DNA of 64,000 bases from Bolinopsis microptera (taxonomy: Eukaryota > Ctenophora > Tentaculata > Lobata > Bolinopsidae): NCBI RefSeq assembly GCF_026151205.1, contig NC_087081.1, positions 434,001-498,000 of the forward strand, written 5' to 3'. Made by a program: the position numbers and the translations under genes. Positions 62,685 through 64,000 of this stretch are shown here, one piece after another. The notes under the pieces were generated by a model, which worked only from the letters and a program-made list of their open reading frames with translations, ran no database searches and was not told the origin of the DNA. How positions within the stretch are numbered: the stretch's first letter is position 1; every line of letters starts with the position of its first letter.

Positions 62685-64000
62685 TTAACTTTTTTTTAAT
62701 TTGAAAATTCAATTAATTATTATATTATATAAGAATCAAGCGTTACATTTCAGCCATGCAAAATTAGAATGACATATTTTGATAAACTAATTGATAAATG
62801 TTACTGCAATATAAGTTGCTTAATGTTTGGCCGGATGACAACTAACTAAAAGAGAAATATAAACTTGATTACATAATAATTAATTCGGCTGAACCAACAC
62901 ATAGCAAGAGCCACATTAACGTTGGGGCCGTCTACCAAATTTGAATGACATACAATAACAAGAAATCAAACATATCATAAATAATTATATATGGATTTTG
63001 TTCATTACAATTCCGTCACAACTGAAAGAAGAAAAGGAAGAACAAGCGGATAGGAAATTGGACGGACAGAATTGTAACCAACAAAAACACATTTCTGAGA
63101 CTCATAAGACTGATGAGCTAGTCTGGCCAGACTGTATCGGCAGCCCAGAGGTACTTGATCAGATTGGCCTTAAAAGTAGAAATCCGCTCTGACTGCCGGA
63201 TACATACTGGTAGACTATTCCATTTCAGCATAGATCTATGAAAGAAGCTATTTCGGAAGGCATCCGAGCAGGGCACAGTGGTACTCATGTAAGTTGAAGT
63301 ATCCGACCTATCAATTATTTGAGCATTGTGCCTGGTGTATCGGGTGCCCTCTGGACGGCATAGGACTATATAAGTAGGAAGCGAAACTGGGATTATGCTA
63401 TTCACTATTTTATAGAAGGTCATAAGATCGTTATAAATAAACTTCTGCATGACAGGGAGAATATTTAGCTTCTTTTGCTCTGTAGCAAGTTTATCGTCAT
63501 TATAACTGGAGTAGGGTTCACCATTGATCCATTTAATAGCCCTCTTTTGGATAGCAACAAACTGTTGAAGATGAGTTGCAGATTGAGGGGACCATATGAC
63601 AGAACAATGTTCAAATATAGACCTAATTAACGCTAGATAGAACGATCTTTTCTGCCTTTTATCAGTAGTGAAATGACATGTTCTCTTAAGTAGTCCAAGT
63701 CTAGAGTTAGCTTTGGAAACAAGCGCTTTACATTGTGCACCCCAATTAAACCTGGAGTTTATTGTGACTCCTAAATCTGACTGAGAGGGCACAAAGTCAA
63801 TATCACTTCCAGAAAGTTTATAGAAGAAGGTATTGAATGGCAAGTTATCCAGCACGTTTCTTTGCAGGGACACAGAGAGGGCTTTGCACTTTTGTGGGTG
63901 GAACTTCATTCGATTTCTCACTGACCAATCATACAATCTATTGATGTCATTTTGGATTATGTGATGGTCAGGGTAACCAAGAATCTCCCTCCAAATTTTA
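62685..64000 (-). mobile_element. LINE B, longer copy, runs off the window
   Basis: Same family as 22893-23512. Minus strand, 3' poly-A end at about 62690 (T-run on the plus strand), coding part from 63118 to the window edge. Confidence 0.85.
63118..64000 (-). CDS. LINE B ORF2, C-terminal part, partial
   Basis: The frame is open from the window edge to the stop at 63118. It begins after the RT palm (IIQNDINRLYDW, then KFHPQKCKAL, which follows the catalytic Asp pair in LINE RTs), continues through LGVTINSRFNW and LLKRTCHFTTDKRQKRSFY, and ends LIKYLWAADTVWPD. No Met start is expected here because the true start lies beyond the window. No stops or frame changes are visible in this part. Confidence 0.85.
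   Translation of the reverse strand, partial: KIWREILGYPDHHIIQNDINRLYDWSVRNRMKFHPQKCKALSVSLQRNVLDNLPFNTFFYKLSGSDIDFVPSQSDLGVTINSRFNWGAQCKALVSKANSRLGLLKRTCHFTTDKRQKRSFYLALIRSIFEHCSVIWSPQSATHLQQFVAIQKRAIKWINGEPYSSYNDDKLATEQKKLNILPVMQKFIYNDLMTFYKIVNSIIPVSLPTYIVLCRPEGTRYTRHNAQIIDRSDTSTYMSTTVPCSDAFRNSFFHRSMLKWNSLPVCIRQSERISTFKANLIKYLWAADTVWPD

Overview
The window looks like nuclear DNA from an animal, probably an aquatic invertebrate. It is AT-rich, holds one intron-containing gene, and is dominated by transposable elements of several classes: CR1/Jockey-group LINEs, a Ty3-type retroelement, a Penelope-type GIY-YIG segment, mariner-type and other terminal-inverted-repeat (TIR) elements, and a tRNA-like SINE head. 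Nothing bacterial is visible (no operons, no CRISPR). I cannot name the species from the sequence alone.

Layout. 1-7647 is one very large, indel-rich inverted repeat with a 28-base centre. 7826-9684 is a noisy tandem array of about 340 bp. 11139-12676 and 14644-15506 are TIR elements without coding capacity; the first carries ten near-palindromic sites whose orientation flips at its centre. 15851-21450 (minus) is a nearly complete LINE. Its ORF1 joins an AlkB-like dioxygenase domain to an SGNH hydrolase domain, and its ORF2 (PHD-like finger, APE endonuclease, reverse transcriptase) is broken by a 7-base insertion. 21803-22572 is a mariner-type MITE; fragments of the same family lie at 31819 and 60700. 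22893-23512 and 62685-64000 are two 3' parts of another LINE. 24345-26716 and 27325-30045 are two 5'-truncated copies of one LINE family, head to head.

32096-50055 is a direct duplication of a decayed composite unit, all on the minus strand: RNase H, reverse transcriptase, protease and gag of a Ty3-type element, then a GIY-YIG ORF, then a 39-bp minisatellite. The gag contains a 54-bp coding minisatellite of zinc-knuckle-like units, about 32 in the first copy and 11 in the second. The second gag is split by a 5,976-bp insertion with CACAGTG ends and a 5-bp target duplication (Transib/RAG-like ends). That insertion itself contains a full-length, apparently intact LINE whose ORF1 and ORF2 are joined by a textbook -1 frameshift heptamer (A AAA AAC).

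50133-62500 (plus) is a host gene, a trypsin-fold (S1) serine protease. Six exons carry His, Asp and Ser of the triad, and two further in-phase exons look like part of a CUB domain. Upstream exons (signal peptide, activation site) are not visible, and the last exon found ends at an open splice donor, so the gene continues to the right. Its introns hold a 2-kb TIR element with a motif array, a LINE fragment, a SINE head, long poly-G/poly-C tracts, a 149-bp tandem array and other MITEs.
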